Part shown: positions 26,357-34,502 of the stretch, in pieces | How the letters are laid out: the number at the start of each line of letters is the position of its first letter | How positions within the stretch are numbered: position 1 is the stretch's first letter | Source: Alistipes sp. | GTDB lineage: Bacteria; Bacteroidota; Bacteroidia; Bacteroidales; Rikenellaceae | Reading direction: 5' to 3' | NCBI GenBank assembly: GCA_017483225.1 | Contig: JAFULF010000031.1 | Coordinates: 1-42,413, forward strand | Length of the DNA stretch: 42,413 bases | Notes under the pieces: generated by a model | Databases searched by the model: none | What the model was told of the DNA's origin: nothing | Seen by the model: only the letters and a program-made list of their open reading frames with translations | Translations under genes and position numbers: made by a program

Positions 26357-27469
26357 TTATACCTCAAAAAGTGTGCTTATAACGGCATCTGATACCAAAA
26401 ATCGTTCTGCCGGAATTTTTAGTCTGTCCCCATCTTTAATCAGCCATCCCGTCTTCAAGTGAGGCTCGGCGCTCCGCTCGACCCTGCGGCGGGCATCCTC
26501 TCCGAACCGCTCCCCGATGAGTGCCGTGGAGATACCCTCCGCTCGGCGCAGCGAGGTCATAAGATACTCGTTCAGGCAATCCCTCTGCGAGAGCCTCTCC
26601 GAGCCATACTCCACACCGCCGATATACTCCTCGACACGCTGACCGCACCAACGGCGCACATCGCCGGCAAAGGAGTGCGCACCGGGGCCTATGCCGAGGT
26701 ACTCATCTCCGGTCCAATAGGAGGAGTTGTGACGGGAACGCCTGCCCGGAAGGGCAAAGTTCGACACCTCGTAGTGTTCAAAACCCGCCTCCGTAACCAT
26801 CTGATGCACCAGCGCAAACTCCGCCTCGCTACGGCTCTCCTCCACGCAACGCATCGTACCCTTGGCGAGGGCCCGACCGAATGAGGTTCCCTCCTCTATC
26901 GTGAGATGGTAGGCAGAGATGTGCTGCACGCCCATATCTATCACGCCTTCAAGGGTTTGGCGCAGGACATCCTCGCCATAGCCATCCACCCCGAAGATAA
27001 CATCCACCGAGATATTGTCGAAGCCCGCCGCCTGCAACCGCCGCACCGCCTGAACGGCTTGTGCCGCCGAGTGGCGACGACCCATAAACTGCAACTCCGC
27101 ATCGGAGAGCGACTGCACCCCGAGCGACACCCTGTTGACGGACGTACGGCGCAGAGCCTCAACATACTCCTCGGTTACATCGTCGGGGTTGAGCTCCGCC
27201 GTAACCTCCTCAACCTCCGAGCAGTCAAACTGTCGTGACACCTGCTCGACAAACTCCTGCATAATATGAGGGGCAAGCAACGAGGGGGTTCCTCCACCGA
27301 AGTAGATGGTGCGAATCTTATGGTCTGTGAGAAAATCGGTCTGCGCAGCGAGCTCGGCACGCATCGCCTCAACCACCTGTGGCAGAAGTTGCAACTTCAC
27401 ACTACGGTAAAAGTCGCAATAGTTGCAGAGCCTTTTGCAGAATGGTATATGAAAATATATGCCCGCCAT
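26357..27469 (-). CDS. hemW: Radical SAM heme chaperone HemW
   Basis: The product has 370 residues. The radical-SAM cluster motif is C-x3-C-x2-C with Cys11, Cys15 and Cys18 (FCKRLCNYCDF). IYFGGGTPSLL, GVQSL and the HNSSYW motif (RHNSSYWTGDEYLGIGPGAHS) mark HemW rather than true HemN. HemW binds heme and is thought to deliver it to target proteins; the name coproporphyrinogen oxidase in older annotations is misleading. It stands alone on the minus strand. A heme-inserting chaperone would suit the possible b-heme protein of the Hdr-like operon, but nothing here links them directly. Confidence 0.93.
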   Translation of the reverse strand: MAGIYFHIPFCKRLCNYCDFYRSVKLQLLPQVVEAMRAELAAQTDFLTDHKIRTIYFGGGTPSLLAPHIMQEFVEQVSRQFDCSEVEEVTAELNPDDVTEEYVEALRRTSVNRVSLGVQSLSDAELQFMGRRHSAAQAVQAVRRLQAAGFDNISVDVIFGVDGYGEDVLRQTLEGVIDMGVQHISAYHLTIEEGTSFGRALAKGTMRCVEESRSEAEFALVHQMVTEAGFEHYEVSNFALPGRRSRHNSSYWTGDEYLGIGPGAHSFAGDVRRWCGQRVEEYIGGVEYGSERLSQRDCLNEYLMTSLRRAEGISTALIGERFGEDARRRVERSAEPHLKTGWLIKDGDRLKIPAERFLVSDAVISTLFEV

Positions 27470-27676
27470 ATTTTACAAATGTACTTATTTTGGCTGATTT
27501 AGGCAAGCCTGCGGCAAATTTCTTTACCCAATTTGCAAAATTATCGCCCTGACCGGTCATATTTGCGCCGTGAATAGCGCACCTGCACCCCACCCTGCCC
27601 ACACTCGGGAAAAACTTTTTTTGCGTTTTGAGTGTTATTTTTTTCACAAACAGCACTCAAATTAAAATATTTGCAA

Positions 27677-27684
27677 TATATTTG
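27677..27684 (+). promoter_or_regulatory. -7 element of pckA
   Basis: TATATTTG lies about 118 bp before the pckA ATG. The expected -33 site has no TTTG. Upstream, TTTGAGTG (27627-27634) and CACTCAAA (27654-27661) form an 8-bp inverted repeat that could be an operator. Confidence 0.6.
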
Positions 27685-27702
27685 CATCGGGAAAATAGGG
27701 CT

Positions 27703-27754
27703 TGAAACATAGTTTCACGCACCACTCCCCGACCTGCGACGAAAAGCGGGTCGG
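27703..27754 (+). promoter_or_regulatory. Two-hairpin 5' leader of pckA
   Basis: A perfect TGAAAC-ATA-GTTTCA hairpin (27703-27717) is followed by CCGACCTGC / GCGGGTCGG (27729-27737 and 27746-27754), a 9-bp stem with one wobble and an 8-nt loop. They occupy the middle of a leader of roughly 110 nt. The rest of the 331-bp gap before pckA shows no gene. Function is unknown; mRNA stabilisation or control is possible. Confidence 0.45.
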
Positions 27755-27801
27755 CAAACAGAGAGAAAAACAAAGGTTAATTCATTAAAATACAAACAAT
27801 T

Positions 27802-29412
27802 ATGGCTTTCAAGAAAGAAGATTTATTGAAGTATGGCATTACCGGTTCTACCGAGGTTGTTTACAATCCATCTTACGAGGTGCTCTTCGAGGAGGAGACC
27901 AAAGAGGGTTTGACCGGTTTTGACAAGGGTCAGGAGACCGAACTTGGCGCAGTGAACGTGATGACAGGTGTTTACACCGGCCGTTCTCCTAAGGACAAGT
28001 TTATCGTAATGGACGAGAACTCGAAGGATACCGTATGGTGGACCTCCGAGGAGTACAAGAACGACAACAAGCCTTGCTCGGAGGAGTCTTGGGCAGCGTT
28101 GAAGGCTATCGCACAGAAGGAGCTCTCGAACAAGCGCCTCTTCGTTATCGATGGCTACTGCGGTGCTAACGAGGATACCCGTATGGCTGTACGTTTCATT
28201 ATGGAGGTTGCATGGCAGGCTCACTTCGTAAAGAATATGTTCATCCGTCCATCGGAGGCTGAGCTCGAAACTTTCGAGCCTGACTTCGTTGTTTACAACG
28301 CTTCGAAGGCGAAGGTTGAGAACTATCAGGAGCTCGGCCTTAACTCGGAGACTGCCGTTGTCTTCAACATCACTTCCCGTGAGCAGGTTATCATCAACAC
28401 TTGGTACGGCGGTGAGATGAAGAAGGGTATGTTCTCGATGATGAACTACTACCTCCCATTGAAGGGCATCGCTTCGATGCACTGCTCGGCCAACACCAAC
28501 GAGAAGGGCGAGACCGCTATCTTCTTCGGCTTGTCGGGTACAGGTAAGACTACCCTCTCGACCGACCCTAAGCGTCAGCTGATTGGTGACGACGAGCACG
28601 GCTGGGACGACAACGGTATCTTCAACTTCGAGGGTGGTTGCTACGCAAAGGTTATCAAGCTCGACAAGGAGTCGGAGCCGGATATCTACAACGCTATCAA
28701 GCGCAACGCTCTCTTGGAGAACGTAACCGTTGACGAGAATGGCAAGATTGACTTCAACGACAAGAGCGTAACCGAGAACACTCGTGTTTCGTACCCTATC
28801 GACCACATCAACAACATCGTTACTCCGAAGTCGGCTGCCCCTGCTGCGAAGAACGTAATCTTCCTCTCGGCTGACGCATTCGGCGTGTTGCCTCCTGTAT
28901 CTATCCTCACCCCGGAGCAGTGTAAGTACTACTTCCTCTCGGGCTTTACCGCAAAGTTGGCAGGTACAGAGCGTGGTATCACCGAGCCCACTCCAACCTT
29001 CTCGGCTTGCTTCGGTCAGGCGTTCCTCGAACTCCACCCTACAAAGTATGCAGAGGAGCTCGTTAAGCGTATGGAGAAGAGCGGCGCAAAGGCTTACCTC
29101 GTGAACACCGGCTGGAATGGTACCGGCAAGCGTATCTCTATCAAGGATACACGTGGTATCATCGACGCTATCCTCGACGGTTCTATCCTGACTGCTCCTA
29201 CCAAGACTATCCCTGTATTCAACTTCGAGGTTCCTACCGAGCTTCCGGGCGTAGATCCAAACATCCTCGACCCACGTGACACCTACGCTAACGCTGCGGA
29301 GTGGGAGAAGAAGGCTGAGGATTTGGCAGGCCGCTTCATCAAGAACTTCGGCAAGTACACCACCAATGAGGCCGGCAAGGCTCTCGTTGCAGCAGGTCCG
29401 GAGTTGAAATAA
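27802..29412 (+). CDS. pckA: Phosphoenolpyruvate carboxykinase (ATP)
   Basis: The product has 536 residues, typical of the ATP-dependent family. [27 protein letters not shown], the kinase-1a P-loop [11 protein letters not shown] (about 242-252) and the kinase-2 motif [10 protein letters not shown] are all present. It interconverts oxaloacetate and PEP plus CO2. In succinate-forming gut Bacteroidetes it usually runs in the carboxylating direction, feeding oxaloacetate, malate and fumarate, which fits the fumarase gene in this window. Codon use is that of a highly expressed gene. It is monocistronic, with its own leader and a terminator. Confidence 0.98.
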   Translation: MAFKKEDLLKYGITGSTEVVYNPSYEVLFEEETKEGLTGFDKGQETELGAVNVMTGVYTGRSPKDKFIVMDENSKDTVWWTSEEYKNDNKPCSEESWAALKAIAQKELSNKRLFVIDGYCGANEDTRMAVRFIMEVAWQAHFVKNMFIRPSEAELETFEPDFVVYNASKAKVENYQELGLNSETAVVFNITSREQVIINTWYGGEMKKGMFSMMNYYLPLKGIASMHCSANTNEKGETAIFFGLSGTGKTTLSTDPKRQLIGDDEHGWDDNGIFNFEGGCYAKVIKLDKESEPDIYNAIKRNALLENVTVDENGKIDFNDKSVTENTRVSYPIDHINNIVTPKSAAPAAKNVIFLSADAFGVLPPVSILTPEQCKYYFLSGFTAKLAGTERGITEPTPTFSACFGQAFLELHPTKYAEELVKRMEKSGAKAYLVNTGWNGTGKRISIKDTRGIIDAILDGSILTAPTKTIPVFNFEVPTELPGVDPNILDPRDTYANAAEWEKKAEDLAGRFIKNFGKYTTNEAGKALVAAGPELK

Positions 29413-29432
29413 TCATAGATGACCAACGAAGA

Positions 29433-29466
29433 GGTGGGTGCCCCAACGGGTGCCCATCTTTTTTTT
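29433..29466 (+). terminator. Terminator of pckA
   Basis: GGTGGGTGCC (29433-29442) pairs with GGTGCCCATC (29449-29458) including wobble pairs and is followed by eight T residues. Confidence 0.85.
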
Positions 29467-29513
29467 GTGCGGGAGGTGGCAAGGAGCGGCATCGCCTGCG
29501 CAATGCGCAACGA

Positions 29514-29543
29514 TAAGGTCAGGTAAGGTCGAGTAAGGTCGAG
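29514..29543 (+). repeat. Three tandem 10-bp units
   Basis: TAAGGTCAGG, TAAGGTCGAG, TAAGGTCGAG follow one another head to tail. They mark the left edge of the repeat-rich gap between pckA and the outer-membrane-type gene. Confidence 0.85.
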
Positions 29544-29559
29544 CGATTTAGGGAATTCA

Positions 29560-29670
29560 GGGAAACGCAGGCGGTTTTGCAAGGTCGTAAGAGGCCAGAG
29601 CGCATTGCGCAACATTAACAACCTTTAACACCCCTTAACTCCCGTTAATAACCTTTAACTTTTTGCGCAA
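29560..29670 (+). repeat. Intergenic direct repeat A, copy 1
   Basis: This copy starts GGGAAACGCAGGCG and ends TTTTTGCGCAA. The part from 29579 matches 29729-29820 at 90 of 92 positions with an exact 150-bp period. The 8-bp palindrome TTGCGCAA brackets an inner module (29605-29612 and 29663-29670) rich in CCTTTAAC motifs. No open frame is seen. Confidence 0.92.
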
Positions 29671-29706
29671 CAATAAGGGTTGTTAAAGGATATTAAGGGT
29701 TATTAA

Positions 29707-29820
29707 GGGAAACGCAGGCGTTTTTTTTGCAAGGTCGTAAGAGGCCGGAGCACATTGCGCAACATTAACAACCTTTAACACCCCTTAACTCCCGTTAATA
29801 ACCTTTAACTTTTTGCGCAA
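29707..29820 (+). repeat. Intergenic direct repeat A, copy 2
   Basis: Second copy of the unit at 29560-29670, differing by a 3-bp longer T-run after GGCG and two substitutions. The 36 bp between the copies (29671-29706) hold CCTTTAAC-like motifs in inverse orientation, so the array can form extended hairpins. Confidence 0.92.
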
Positions 29821-29821
29821 A

Positions 29822-29883
29822 ACCCCTGCAAACCGCAGCATCTTCCCGAACAAATTTACCCACTTTTGTTTGCAGAATCAAAT
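29822..29883 (+). repeat. Intergenic direct repeat B, copy 1
   Basis: A 62-bp unit beginning ACCCCTGCAAACCGCA and ending TTTGCAGAATCAAAT, repeated at 29971-30032 with a 149-bp period and a few substitutions around the middle. It abuts the end of repeat A copy 2. Confidence 0.9.
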
Positions 29884-29902
29884 CGGAGCGAGAGCGACTA
29901 AG

Positions 29903-29936
29903 TCCCCCGCACAGGCGGGGGATTTAGGGGGTGGGT
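29903..29936. repeat. Small palindromic element, perfect 8-bp stem
   Basis: TCCCCCGC (29903-29910) and GCGGGGGA (29915-29922) flank an ACAG loop, followed by TTTAGGGGGTGGGT. The layout parallels the hairpin at 3793-3811, which is also followed by ATTGGGT. This is probably a dispersed palindromic repeat family. Confidence 0.75.
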
Positions 29937-29947
29937 AACACAAGGAT

Positions 29948-30042
29948 TAAGAAAACTATTTGCCCCCTTCACCCCTGCAAACCGCAACACCTCTCCGAAT
30001 AAATTTACCCACTTTTGTTTGCAGAATCAAATAGTTTTCTTA
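29948..30042. repeat. 15-bp perfect inverted repeat flanking repeat B copy 2
   Basis: TAAGAAAACTATTTG (29948-29962) and CAAATAGTTTTCTTA (30028-30042) are exact inverse complements separated by 65 bp. The right arm runs into the -7 element of the downstream promoter. Confidence 0.9.
29971..30032 (+). repeat. Intergenic direct repeat B, copy 2 (carries promoter -33)
   Basis: Second copy of the 62-bp unit of 29822-29883. Its conserved TTTG near the right end serves as the -33 element of the next gene, whereas copy 1 has no matching -7 element after it. Confidence 0.9.
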
Positions 30043-30048
30043 TTTTTG
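30018..30048 (+). promoter_or_regulatory. Promoter of the outer-membrane-type protein gene
   Basis: TTTG (30018-30021), 19 bp, TATTTTTG (30041-30048): a full consensus match, placed inside repeat B and overlapping the right arm of the 15-bp inverted repeat. Confidence 0.8.
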
Positions 30049-30088
30049 GGGCATAATTATACATTTAACAATCAAAAAACAGAAAGTT

Positions 30089-30625
30089 ATGAAGAAATTT
30101 TTACTCACTTTGACTGCTCTGTTCTGTGTTGCTACCGTATCGGCACAGGATGGTAAATTTGTTTCGACTGCCAAGGAGGTAGGTAACACTATCGCTTCGC
30201 AGACTTGGACTGTTGGTGCCCGCTTGGGTAGTGGCCTTCAAGTAGATGCAGAGTGTTTCTACGGTGGTGGCAAGAACTACATCGAGGGTCGTTTCGGTAT
30301 GCAGTGGGTTGCAGGTTTGGCTGCTGACTTCACCTTGCTCCACAACTGGAACTGCTGCACTATGGATTGGACTCCATCGGCAGGTCAGTGGTACTTTGAC
30401 GCCGGTGTCGGTGTGAATGTTGGTGGTGCTGCCAATGTTGCTTACGTAGGTGTTGCAGGTTGTGCAAAACTCGGTATCAAGTTCAACGCCGCTCCTGTAC
30501 GTCTTGCTTTTGACTGGTCGCCATCTTTCGGCCCAATCATCGGCTACTCGGCTGGTACTACTGTTGCTGATTTCTTCGGCTACGGTTTGTGCAACCTCGG
30601 TATCTCCGCAACATACTGCTTCTAA
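30089..30625 (+). CDS. Small exported protein, probable outer-membrane beta-barrel
   Basis: The product has 178 residues with a clear signal peptide (MKKFLLTLTALFCVATVSAQ, cut after Ala19). The mature protein is rich in Gly, Ala and aromatics with alternating beta-strand patterns (WYFDAGVGVNVGG; NLGISATYCF) and ends in an aromatic residue, as many outer-membrane barrels do. Six cysteines include an adjacent pair (NWNCCTMDW). Codon use (GTT, GCT, ACT) suggests high expression. No specific family is recognised; the function could be a small porin-like or structural outer-membrane protein. It is monocistronic with a strong promoter and terminator, and sits downstream of the repeat array. Confidence 0.7.
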   Translation: MKKFLLTLTALFCVATVSAQDGKFVSTAKEVGNTIASQTWTVGARLGSGLQVDAECFYGGGKNYIEGRFGMQWVAGLAADFTLLHNWNCCTMDWTPSAGQWYFDAGVGVNVGGAANVAYVGVAGCAKLGIKFNAAPVRLAFDWSPSFGPIIGYSAGTTVADFFGYGLCNLGISATYCF

Positions 30626-30653
30626 TCGTTTAACGATATAGAGTTTATATGTG

Positions 30654-30690
30654 GAGCCTCGGCAATAGATGTCGAGGCTCTTACTTTTTT
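30654..30690 (+). terminator. Terminator of the outer-membrane-type gene
   Basis: GAGCCTCG (30654-30661) pairs with CGAGGCTC (30673-30680), followed by TTACTTTTTT. Confidence 0.88.
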
Positions 30691-30699
30691 GCCACAACG

Positions 30700-30731
30700 T
30701 TGCAGATTTCGCAGAAAAAACCATATATTTG
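30700..30731 (+). promoter_or_regulatory. Promoter of the acyl-CoA ligase gene
   Basis: TTG (30700-30702), 21 bp, TATATTTG (30724-30731). A second TATATTTG at 30798-30805 directly abuts the chosen start codon and is probably too close to be the main promoter. Confidence 0.6.
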
Positions 30732-30806
30732 CGCAGGATATATACCGCAAAAAGTCGCACAGAGAGTGCTATGGTGGTATATACCAAGGTACTAATATAT
30801 ATTTGT

Positions 30807-32426
30807 ATGAGACCGAATACACTGTACGAGGTTTTCTGCTATGCCGTCAAGAGATACTCCAAGCGAGTGGCATTCTCGCTGTGGCAGATGGCAGACATAA
30901 CCTATGAAGAGGTTGAGAAGAGAGTTGAGGGGGTACAGCAAGCACTTGCATCATCTGGGCTGCACGCAGGCGACAAGGTTGCCATCCTGAGCAGTAACCA
31001 CCCTAATTGGTGCATCAGTTACTTTGCCATAACTACGGCGGGATACGTTGCCGTTCCCATAATGGCGAATCTCACAACCGAAAATATTGACAATATCATA
31101 GAGCACTCGGAGGCGAAGGCTATATTCGTGTCGGACAGGCTCTACTCGAAGGTTCCGAAGCGTCGTCTTGCGATGATGAACATCATCATCCGCACCAAGA
31201 ACCTCAAAGTGATACGCCAGCGTGTCACCGAGCAGGGCACCACGGCACTCCCTAAACCGGAGGATTTGGCGGCACTGCTCTACACCTCCGGCACCACATC
31301 GCAACCCAAGGGGGTGATGTTGTCGCACCGCAGCATCTGCACGCAGTTGCCGATGCTCGATGCTATGTTCTGCCTCAACGAGGAGGATGTGTTGCTCTCG
31401 GTGCTCCCTCTGCCGCACTCCTACGAGTGCACCATCGGCTTCTTGCAGCCATTCTTCCACGGTGCAAGGGTGGTATATATAGACAAGACCCCTACCCTGT
31501 CGGTGCTGATACCCGCTCTGCGAGAGGTACGCCCGACGGTGATGTACACCGTGCCGCTCTTTATCGAGAAGATATACCGCAGTGAGGTGCTCAAACGCTA
31601 CACCTCCAATATATTTATGCGTGCCGTCTATAAGATGAGGCCCTTCCGCCGTATGCTGCACCGCAACGCCGGCGCACGCCTCTCAGCACTGTTTGGCGGT
31701 CGTCTGCGCTTCTTCGGCATCGGAGGCGCGAAACTCGACCCTACGGTGGAGCGTTTCCTCGCCGAGTCGGGCTTCACGTACAACATCCTCTACGGACTTA
31801 CCGAGACGGCTCCGCTGATTGCCGGCGTGAGCAGCGGCCACCGCATAGGCTCCACGGGTCCTGCGCTCGAAGGCATCGAGTGCCGCTTGGAGCGTCTGAA
31901 CGAGAAGAAGGGCATCGGCGAGTTAGTGGTCAAGACCCCAAGCTGTATGATGGGCTACTACAAGAACGAGGAGGCGACAAAGGAGGTAATCACGGAGGAT
32001 GGCTGGTTCCGCACGGGCGACCTCGCCAAGATAGATGGTCAGGGGTGGATTTTTATCAAGGGCCGAGTGAAAAATATGATTGTCGGCGCCAGCGGCGAGA
32101 ACATCTATCCCGAAGATATTGAGTACGTTATCAACTCGCACATCTGCGTCACGGAGTCCCTCGTGGTGGGGCGTGAGGGTGGCCGACTTGTTGCCCTCGT
32201 GGTCTTTGACCAAGATGCGCTGAAACAGCGATTCGAGGAGCTCAATCCGGCGTGGAGCCATAAGCAGGTGAGCCGTGACGAGATGATGAGCACCTTGAAG
32301 CAGGAGATAATGCAGATGGTAAACGCCTCTGTCAGTACGACATCCCGCATCACGGAGATTGTCGAGGAGCGAGAGCCTTTCGTCAGGACCGGCTCCAACA
32401 AAATCAAACGATACCTCTACAAGTAG
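30807..32426 (+). CDS. Long-chain-fatty-acid-CoA ligase (AMP-binding family)
   Basis: The product has 539 residues from the ATG at 30807 (MRPNTLYEVFCYAVKRYSKRVAFS), which matches the usual family start. An in-frame ATG at 30771 and an even earlier one exist, but the earliest overlaps the previous terminator. The AMP-binding P-loop motif is LLYTSGTTSQPKGVMLSH (about 156-173). YGLTETAPL and DGWFRTGDLAKID (the GD-x-x motif) follow, and the C-terminal catalytic lysine region GSNKIKRYLYK ends the chain. It activates fatty acids to acyl-CoA through acyl-AMP in the cytoplasm or at the inner membrane. Chain-length specificity is not readable. It is monocistronic, ending in a terminator. Confidence 0.92.
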   Translation: MRPNTLYEVFCYAVKRYSKRVAFSLWQMADITYEEVEKRVEGVQQALASSGLHAGDKVAILSSNHPNWCISYFAITTAGYVAVPIMANLTTENIDNIIEHSEAKAIFVSDRLYSKVPKRRLAMMNIIIRTKNLKVIRQRVTEQGTTALPKPEDLAALLYTSGTTSQPKGVMLSHRSICTQLPMLDAMFCLNEEDVLLSVLPLPHSYECTIGFLQPFFHGARVVYIDKTPTLSVLIPALREVRPTVMYTVPLFIEKIYRSEVLKRYTSNIFMRAVYKMRPFRRMLHRNAGARLSALFGGRLRFFGIGGAKLDPTVERFLAESGFTYNILYGLTETAPLIAGVSSGHRIGSTGPALEGIECRLERLNEKKGIGELVVKTPSCMMGYYKNEEATKEVITEDGWFRTGDLAKIDGQGWIFIKGRVKNMIVGASGENIYPEDIEYVINSHICVTESLVVGREGGRLVALVVFDQDALKQRFEELNPAWSHKQVSRDEMMSTLKQEIMQMVNASVSTTSRITEIVEEREPFVRTGSNKIKRYLYK

Positions 32427-32431
32427 AGATG

Positions 32432-32468
32432 AGGGTTGTCCGACCGCCGTGTTGCGACAACCCTTTTT
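32432..32468 (+). terminator. Terminator of the acyl-CoA ligase gene
   Basis: AGGGTTGTC (32432-32440) pairs with GACAACCCT (32456-32464), followed by a T-run to 32468. Confidence 0.9.
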
Positions 32469-32519
32469 CTATCAGGCAGATAGCACCGCCCATAATTTTG
32501 GGGATTTTGTCGCCAAACC

Positions 32520-32550
32520 TTTGTTTTGAAGATTTTTTTTTCTACCTTTG
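32520..32550 (+). promoter_or_regulatory. Promoter of rpsA
   Basis: TTTG (32520-32523), 19 bp, TACCTTTG (32543-32550): a full consensus match. It is followed by a leader of about 85-90 nt. Confidence 0.82.
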
Positions 32551-32558
32551 CAGTCCGT

Positions 32559-32629
32559 ATGCGTGCGCATTACGTGCACGACACACGCAAACAACTAATT
32601 ATTAACATTTTAACGAGCGATTGTATCGC
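32559..32629 (+). promoter_or_regulatory. Structured 5' leader of rpsA
   Basis: TGCGTG near 32560 can pair with CACGCA near 32584-32589, enclosing a GTGC/GCAC pair. A second perfect hairpin, GCGAT-TGT-ATCGC (32617-32629), ends 15 nt before the start codon. S1 represses its own translation in E. coli through leader structure; a similar role here is inference. Confidence 0.4.
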
Positions 32630-32644
32630 AAACAAAACAAATTT

Positions 32645-34426
32645 ATGGAAAACATTAAGGTAGCAAACGAGAATTTCGATTGGACAGCGTTTGAGAACGA
32701 GTCGGGCCTCTATCCACAGAGCAAGGAGGAGATTGCGGCGCAGTACGACAACACTATGTCGAACATCGCAGTTGGCGAGACCGTAGAGGGTACCGTTACC
32801 GAGATTAACAAGCGTGAGGTAATCGTAAACATCGGCTACAAGAGCGAGGGTGTTATTTCGGCTTCGGAGTTCCGCTATGACGCTGAGTTGAAGGTCGGCG
32901 ACAAGGTAGAGGTTTACGTTGAGTCGGTAGAGGACAAGGGCGGCCAGCTCGCACTTTCGCACAAGAAGGCTCGTCAGCTCAAATCTTGGGATCGTGTTAA
33001 CGAGGCATTGGAGAACGACGAGATTATCAAGGGTTATGTTAAGTGCCGCACTAAGGGCGGTATGATTGTGGACGTATTCGGCATCGAGGCGTTCCTCCCA
33101 GGTTCGCAGATTGACGTTAAGCCAATCCGTGACTACGATGCATACGTTGATAAGACAATGGAGTTCAAGGTTGTTAAGATTAACCAGGAGTTCCGCAACG
33201 TGGTTGTATCCCACAAGGCTCTCATCGAGGCTGAGCTTGAAGCACAGAAGCAAGTTATTATGTCGAAGCTCGAGAAGGGTCAGATTTTGGAGGGTACCGT
33301 TAAGAACATCACTTCGTACGGCGTATTCATCGACCTCGGCGGTGTTGACGGTCTTATCCACATCACAGACCTCTCTTGGGGCCGTGTAAACCACCCTGAG
33401 GAGGTTGTTGCTCTCGACCAGAAGCTCAACGTAGTTATCATCGACTTCGATGAGAACAAGAAGCGTATCGCTCTGGGCTTGAAGCAGCTCACAGCTCACC
33501 CTTGGGAGTCGCTCGACGCAGAGTTGAAGGTTGGCGACACCGTTAAGGGTAAGGTTGTAGTTATGGCAGACTACGGCGCATTCGTTGAGATTGCTCCGGG
33601 CGTAGAGGGTCTGATTCACGTATCGGAGATGTCGTGGAGCCAGCACCTGCGTTCTGCACAGGACTTTATGAAGGTAGGCGACGAGGTAGAGGCAGTAGTT
33701 CTCACCCTCGACCGTGAGGAGCGCAAGATGTCGCTCGGTATCAAGCAGCTCACTACCGACCCATGGGAGAACATCGAGACCAAGTACCCTGTTGGCAGCA
33801 AGTGCACCGCCAAGGTTCGCAACTTCACCAACTTCGGTGTATTCGTAGAGATTGAGGAGGGCATCGACGGCCTTATCCACATCTCTGACCTCTCTTGGAC
33901 CAAGAAGGTTAAGCATCCGGGCGAGTTCACTCAGGTAGGTGCCGACATCGAGGTTATCGTTCTCGAAATCGACAAGGAGAACCGTCGTTTGAGCCTCGGC
34001 CACAAGCAGTTGGAGGAGAATCCTTGGAACGAGTTCGAGCAGCAGTACGCTGTTGATACTATCCACAAGGGTACTATCGCAGAGGTAGGCGAGAAGGGCG
34101 CAGTTGTAACTCTCGGCGAGAACATCGAGGGCTTCGCACCTGCAAAGCAGCTCGTTAAGGAGGACGGTAGCGTATTGAAGGCCGGCGAGACTGCCGACTT
34201 TAAGGTTATCGAGTTCTCGAAGGCTACCAAGCGCATCACCCTCTCGCACACCCGCATCTTCGAGGAGGCAAAGCGTGCAGAGGTTGCTGCCGAGAAGGCA
34301 GAGCGTAAGGCAGCAGCAGAGGCTACCAAGTCTTCTGTAAAGAAGATTCAGGCTTCTGTTGAGAAGACAACTCTCGGCGACATCGCAGGTCTTGCAGAGT
34401 TGAAGGCTCAGTTGGAGAAGAAATAA
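32645..34426 (+). CDS. rpsA: 30S ribosomal protein S1
   Basis: The product has 593 residues from the ATG at 32645 (MENIKVANENFDWTAFENES); an in-frame ATG eight codons upstream is inside the leader hairpin region and is rejected. Six S1 RNA-binding domains follow one another (VGETVEGTV, IIKGYVKC, GQILEGTVKNITSYGVFIDLGG, VGDTVKGKVVVMADYGAFVEI, VGSKCTAKVRNFTNFGVFVEI, TIHKGTIAEVGEKGAVVTL), with a Lys/Ala/Glu-rich tail. It binds mRNA on the 30S subunit. Because Bacteroidetes mRNAs lack strong Shine-Dalgarno sites, S1 is likely central for initiation. Codon use marks very high expression. Confidence 0.97.
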   Translation: MENIKVANENFDWTAFENESGLYPQSKEEIAAQYDNTMSNIAVGETVEGTVTEINKREVIVNIGYKSEGVISASEFRYDAELKVGDKVEVYVESVEDKGGQLALSHKKARQLKSWDRVNEALENDEIIKGYVKCRTKGGMIVDVFGIEAFLPGSQIDVKPIRDYDAYVDKTMEFKVVKINQEFRNVVVSHKALIEAELEAQKQVIMSKLEKGQILEGTVKNITSYGVFIDLGGVDGLIHITDLSWGRVNHPEEVVALDQKLNVVIIDFDENKKRIALGLKQLTAHPWESLDAELKVGDTVKGKVVVMADYGAFVEIAPGVEGLIHVSEMSWSQHLRSAQDFMKVGDEVEAVVLTLDREERKMSLGIKQLTTDPWENIETKYPVGSKCTAKVRNFTNFGVFVEIEEGIDGLIHISDLSWTKKVKHPGEFTQVGADIEVIVLEIDKENRRLSLGHKQLEENPWNEFEQQYAVDTIHKGTIAEVGEKGAVVTLGENIEGFAPAKQLVKEDGSVLKAGETADFKVIEFSKATKRITLSHTRIFEEAKRAEVAAEKAERKAAAEATKSSVKKIQASVEKTTLGDIAGLAELKAQLEKK

Positions 34427-34445
34427 TCGTAGATTATTCTTATAG

Positions 34446-34477
34446 AAGAACCGGCATTCGAGAGAGTGCCGGTTCTT
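34446..34477 (+). terminator. Terminator of rpsA
   Basis: AAGAACCGGCA (34446-34456) pairs perfectly with TGCCGGTTCTT (34467-34477); the downstream strand continues TACTTTT. It also separates rpsA from the convergent YjbR gene. Confidence 0.85.
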
Positions 34478-34502
34478 TACTTTTAGAGGTATTGCATCGT
34501 TA

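Noticed and set aside
29560-30032. CRISPR array
   Set aside because: Repeats are long (62 and about 112 bp), only two copies each, with no regular unique spacers and no cas genes nearby.
30669-30806. N-terminal extension of the acyl-CoA ligase
   Set aside because: The longer start overlaps the previous gene's terminator and the ligase promoter; the ATG at 30807 gives the family-like N-terminus.
32570-34249. A 559-codon minus-strand frame opposite rpsA
   Set aside because: It is Leu/Val-rich, typical of the complement of a highly expressed gene; rpsA with six S1 domains explains the region.
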